A model generated the notes under the pieces. It worked only from the letters and a program-made list of their open reading frames with translations, was not told the DNA's origin and searched no databases. Source: Sphingobacteriaceae bacterium (lineage in GTDB: Bacteria > Bacteroidota > Bacteroidia > B-17B0 > Aurantibacillaceae). Taken from it: a DNA stretch of 9,261 bases. Shown piece by piece: positions 6,966 to 9,261 of the stretch. The position numbers and the translations under genes are program-made. The stretch is from positions 1-9,261 of the forward strand of contig JANYCL010000431.1 of assembly GCA_025360355.1 (NCBI GenBank). Reading direction: 5' to 3'. The first letter of the stretch is position 1. The number at the start of each line of letters is the position of its first letter.

Positions 6966-8054
6966 TTATTCTTTATAATTTAAAACTTTATGTCCGCCTT
7001 CAATTAAATATTTGTCGCGTTTAAATAGCTCGATATCGCTTTGCATCATTTCTTTACAAAGTTGTTCAACGCTGCGTTTCGGCTGCCATCCTAATAATTT
7101 CTTCGCCTTAGTGGCATCGCCAACTAAAAGATCTACTTCTGCAGGACGATAATATTTTTCATCGATCTCAACAACAGCTTTTCCGGTTGCTTTGTTGTAT
7201 CCCTTTTCGTTGGCATCTTTTCCTTTCCACTCCAATGTAATTCCAACTTCTGCAAAGGACATTTCAACAAATTTTCTTACTGATATTTTTATTCCTGTTG
7301 CTAAAACAAAATCATCCGCTTCTTTTTGCTGCATCATTAGCCACATACCTTCAACATAATCTTGTGCATGTCCCCAATCGCGTTCAGCATCCATGTTTCC
7401 TAAAAATAATTTTTCCTGCATGCCTAAACTTATTTTTGCAACAGCGCGTGTAATTTTGCGGGTTACAAAAGTTTCACCTCTAACAGGACTTTCATGATTA
7501 AATAAAATTCCATTACATGCAAACATGCCATAAGCTTCGCGGTAATTTTTAGTTATCCAATATGCGTAAACCTTTGCAACACCATACGGACTGCGCGGAT
7601 AAAAAGGAGTAGTTTCTTTTTGTGGTATTTCCTGAACTAAACCAAACATTTCAGAAGTGCCCGCTTGATAAAAACGTGTTTTTTTCTCTAAACCTAAAAT
7701 GCGGATAGCTTCTAAAATACGAAGGGTGCCTAATGCATCAGAGTTGGCAGTATATTCCGGAGTTTCAAAACTTACTTTAACATGCGATTGCGCTGCTAAA
7801 TTATAAACTTCATCAGGCTGAACTTCCTGAACAATCCGAATAAGATTAGTGCTATCGGTTAGATCGCCATAATGCAATTTAAAATTCACGTTTTTCTCGT
7901 GAAGATCCTGGTAAAGGTGGTCAATACGGTCGGTATTGAACAATGAACTACGGCGCTTTACCCCGTGAACATTATAACCTTTATTTAATAAAAGTTCGGC
8001 AAGGTAAGCTCCATCCTGACCCGTAACCCCTGTAATTAATGCAACTTTCGACAT
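6966..8054 (-). CDS. gmd: GDP-mannose 4,6-dehydratase
   Basis: Cytoplasmic extended SDR enzyme of 362 residues. It converts GDP-D-mannose to GDP-4-keto-6-deoxy-D-mannose, the first committed step towards GDP-L-fucose. Seen: NADP-binding GVTGQDG (9-15); the RRSS segment (34-37); NLAAQSHV (85-92); catalytic TSE (133-135); Y157/K161 in SPYGVAK; GNMDAERDWG (219-228); and YYRPAEVD (301-308). All key residues of the family are present. Start choice: the frame stays open to a TTG at 8093, but the extra 13 residues (LSTFYPYLGTIF region) have no counterpart in the family, and the ATG at 8054 gives the usual MSKVALITG beginning. It is the first gene of the minus-strand polysaccharide operon and diverges from the DUF3098 gene. 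No convincing TAnnTTTG promoter box was found just upstream of it. Confidence 0.95.
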   Translation of the reverse strand: MSKVALITGVTGQDGAYLAELLLNKGYNVHGVKRRSSLFNTDRIDHLYQDLHEKNVNFKLHYGDLTDSTNLIRIVQEVQPDEVYNLAAQSHVKVSFETPEYTANSDALGTLRILEAIRILGLEKKTRFYQAGTSEMFGLVQEIPQKETTPFYPRSPYGVAKVYAYWITKNYREAYGMFACNGILFNHESPVRGETFVTRKITRAVAKISLGMQEKLFLGNMDAERDWGHAQDYVEGMWLMMQQKEADDFVLATGIKISVRKFVEMSFAEVGITLEWKGKDANEKGYNKATGKAVVEIDEKYYRPAEVDLLVGDATKAKKLLGWQPKRSVEQLCKEMMQSDIELFKRDKYLIEGGHKVLNYKE

Positions 8055-8158
8055 AAAAATGGTACCCAAATAAGGGTAAAATGTAGATAGCAATATTACG
8101 AAATTTTAACGTAAAAGCCTTGTAGTTTAAGCCAATAATTTTCTTAGATTTGTGAGGT
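8055..8158. promoter_or_regulatory. Divergent intergenic region between gmd and the DUF3098-uppP-truB genes
   Basis: This 104-bp AT-rich gap is the largest in the window and must hold promoters for both directions if neither operon starts elsewhere. A good Bacteroidota-type promoter is visible for the plus strand (listed separately). For the minus strand the nearest match to the -7 box is TACATTTT at about 8085-8078, which lacks the final G and has no well-spaced TTG, so I do not call it. I saw no long inverted repeat that would suggest an operator. Confidence 0.5.
8120..8152 (+). promoter_or_regulatory. Candidate Bacteroidota promoter (TTG - 22 bp - TAGATTTG)
   Basis: TAGATTTG (8145-8152) is an exact match to the phylum's -7 consensus TAnnTTTG. 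A TTG at 8120-8122 lies 22 bp upstream, within the spacing reported for Bacteroidota primary sigma-factor promoters. The box ends only six bases before the ATG at 8159, so transcription would begin almost at the start codon and leave a leader of a few bases at most. The match is exact but short, and chance occurrence in AT-rich DNA is possible. Confidence 0.5.
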
Positions 8159-8395
8159 ATGAAATCAACTTTTTCGAAACAAAACTACTTACTTTTTTTA
8201 GCTGGTTTAGGGCTAATTTTGTTAGGTTATGTCTTAATGATAGGAGGAGGAAGTGACGATCCTAACGTTTTTAACCCCGCTATTTTCGATACTCAACGAA
8301 TAACGGTTGCCCCAATGGTTTGTGTATTGGGTTTTGTGACCATTATTGTGGCCATAATGTGGAGACCAAAACAAAAACAGGAATCCGCAAAATAA
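8159..8395 (+). CDS. DUF3098 family small membrane protein
   Basis: A 78-residue protein with two predicted transmembrane helices (about residues 9-28 and 50-67), a short basic N-terminus (MKSTFSKQN), and a conserved linker GGGSDDPNVFNPAIF (29-43) that I recognise as the hallmark of DUF3098. The C-terminus is charged (RPKQKQESAK) and probably cytoplasmic. The molecular function is unknown. Known context: in many Bacteroidota this gene lies between ftsX and uppP-truB. Here uppP follows after 12 bp, but the gene upstream is a divergent gmd rather than ftsX. The ATG at 8159 gives the normal family N-terminus, with a weak purine stretch (GAGG) immediately before it. Confidence 0.87.
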   Translation: MKSTFSKQNYLLFLAGLGLILLGYVLMIGGGSDDPNVFNPAIFDTQRITVAPMVCVLGFVTIIVAIMWRPKQKQESAK

Positions 8396-8407
8396 TACCA
8401 AAGAACA

Positions 8408-9202
8408 ATGTCGTTTTTAGATGCTTTTTTCATTGCTTTCATTGAAGGAATAACAGAGTTTTTGCCTGTTTCTTCAACAGGGCACATGATGATAGCGACT
8501 GCATTGTTGGGCGTAAAAGCAACACCTTTCGTAAAATTATTTACTGTTGCAATTCAATTGGGAGCTATATTATCGGTTGTTGTAATTTATTTCAAAAGAT
8601 TTTTTAAGTCGGTAAATTTTTATCTGAAATTAATTGTCGCTTTTATTCCAGCTGCAATTGCCGGACTTTTATTAGGGGATTATGTAGACGCAGCTTTAGA
8701 AAATGTTTTTGGTGTAGCAGTTGCATTATTTTTAGGAGGAATAATTTTATTGTTTGTAGATAAATGGTTTTCGGGAAATACTTTGGAAAAAGAAGAAGAC
8801 ATTACTTTTTTAAAAGCATTAAAGATCGGCGCATTTCAATGCATTGCTTTATTCCCGGGAATTAGTCGTAGTGGTGCAACGATCGTCGGCGGGATGTCGC
8901 AAAAATTAACACGTAAGAATGCAGCTGAATTTTCTTTTTTCCTAGCGGTTCCAACCATGTTTGCAGCAACAGCAAAAAAACTATTAGATTTTTATAAAGA
9001 CGGATTAAGTTTAAATAAAGATGAAGTTTCACTTTTAATTTTTGGAAACATTGTAGCTTTTATTGTAGCGATCTTGGCCATTAAATTTTTTATCGGGATA
9101 TTGAATAAATATGGTTTTAAAGGTTTTGGCTGGTATCGTATTGTTGTAGGAGCAGTAATAATAATTTTATTTTTATTGAAAGTTCCGTTAAGCATTGTTT
9201 GA
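8408..9202 (+). CDS. uppP: Undecaprenyl-diphosphate phosphatase (BacA/UppP family)
   Basis: Integral inner-membrane enzyme of 264 residues. It dephosphorylates undecaprenyl pyrophosphate to the monophosphate carrier used for peptidoglycan and surface polysaccharides; overproduction is known to confer bacitracin resistance. Seen: the first active-site block EGITEFLPVSSTGH (13-26), with the glutamates E13 and E17 and the histidine H26; the second block PGISRSGATI (150-159), with R154; and about seven to eight hydrophobic segments. All catalytic residues of the BacA family are intact, and the length is usual. It follows the DUF3098 gene after 12 bp, and its TGA overlaps the ATG of truB by one base (TGATG at 9200-9204), so the three genes form one transcription unit. 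It recycles the same lipid that the WecA-like enzyme on the other strand uses. Confidence 0.96.
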   Translation: MSFLDAFFIAFIEGITEFLPVSSTGHMMIATALLGVKATPFVKLFTVAIQLGAILSVVVIYFKRFFKSVNFYLKLIVAFIPAAIAGLLLGDYVDAALENVFGVAVALFLGGIILLFVDKWFSGNTLEKEEDITFLKALKIGAFQCIALFPGISRSGATIVGGMSQKLTRKNAAEFSFFLAVPTMFAATAKKLLDFYKDGLSLNKDEVSLLIFGNIVAFIVAILAIKFFIGILNKYGFKGFGWYRIVVGAVIIILFLLKVPLSIV

Positions 9203-9261
9203 TGTACGATTTTTATAAAGGCGAAATATTGCTCATCAACAAACCTCTGGGCTGGACTTCC
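9202..9261 (+). CDS. truB: tRNA pseudouridine(55) synthase TruB (3' partial, first 20 codons)
   Basis: The ATG at 9202-9204 overlaps the uppP stop, and the frame runs off the window. The 20 residues visible are MYDFYKGEILLINKPLGWTS. The segment G-E-[IV]-L-L-I-[ND]-K-P-x-G-W-T-S is the characteristic TruB beginning, where the KP motif precedes the catalytic domain. TruB makes pseudouridine at position 55 of tRNA. The order uppP-truB is common in Bacteroidota and supports the call. The catalytic aspartate lies beyond the window. Confidence 0.88.
   Translation, partial: MYDFYKGEILLINKPLGWTS

Noticed and set aside
8078..8085. TACATTTT as a minus-strand -7 promoter box for gmd
   Set aside because: It lacks the final G of TAnnTTTG and has no TTG at suitable distance, so it is not better than chance in AT-rich DNA.
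8055..8093. Extension of gmd by 13 codons to a TTG at 8093
   Set aside because: The extra residues have no counterpart in the family, and the ATG at 8054 gives the standard N-terminus immediately before the nucleotide-binding motif.
8992..9195. Minus-strand open frame of 67 codons opposite uppP
   Set aside because: It is antisense to conserved membrane segments of uppP and shows no features of its own.
1..9261. Defence system, CRISPR array, insertion sequence or prophage
   Set aside because: I saw no direct-repeat array, transposase, integrase, nuclease or phage protein on either strand; all coding space is filled by envelope and housekeeping genes.

Overview
The window reads as AT-rich chromosomal DNA of a Bacteroidota (Bacteroidetes) bacterium. 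Four things point there: a protein with propeller repeats and a type IX secretion (T9SS)-style C-terminal domain, a RecO of the Bacteroidota type, two outer-membrane proteins of the Wzi/RemB kind found in this phylum, and the DUF3098-uppP-truB gene block. A TAnnTTTG promoter box upstream of that block fits the same phylum. The genus cannot be named from the sequence. Coding density is very high: the longest gap between genes is about 104 bases, so there is no gene-free stretch over 300 bases.

Layout. (1) Plus strand, 1-1751: the 3' part of a PorZ-like T9SS gene, then recO one base later. (2) Minus strand, 8054 down to 1748: a compact operon read as gmd, fcl, a Wzi/RemB-like gene, a WecA/TagO-type sugar-phosphate transferase, and a second Wzi/RemB-like gene. 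Junctions are 13 bp, 32 bp, 0 bp and an 11-bp overlap. The operon meets recO head-on, and the two stop codons share the bases TTAA. (3) Plus strand, 8159 to the end: a DUF3098 small membrane protein, uppP and the first 20 codons of truB, divergent from gmd across a 104-bp gap.

How the genes fit together. Gmd and Fcl turn GDP-mannose into GDP-L-fucose. The WecA-like enzyme would load the first sugar phosphate onto undecaprenyl phosphate, starting a surface polysaccharide. The two predicted outer-membrane barrels would act in export, assembly or surface anchoring of that glycan. UppP, on the other strand, recycles the same lipid carrier. PorZ of Porphyromonas binds anionic LPS and works with the T9SS sortase, so a PorZ-like gene beside a polysaccharide operon is suggestive, though its adjacency to recO may simply be ancestral.

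Annotation corrections made here: gmd is called from the internal ATG at 8054, not the longer TTG frame. The fcl gene and both Wzi-like genes appear to need TTG start codons. The start of truB at 9202 is added. No RNA gene, CRISPR array, insertion sequence or phage gene was recognised.
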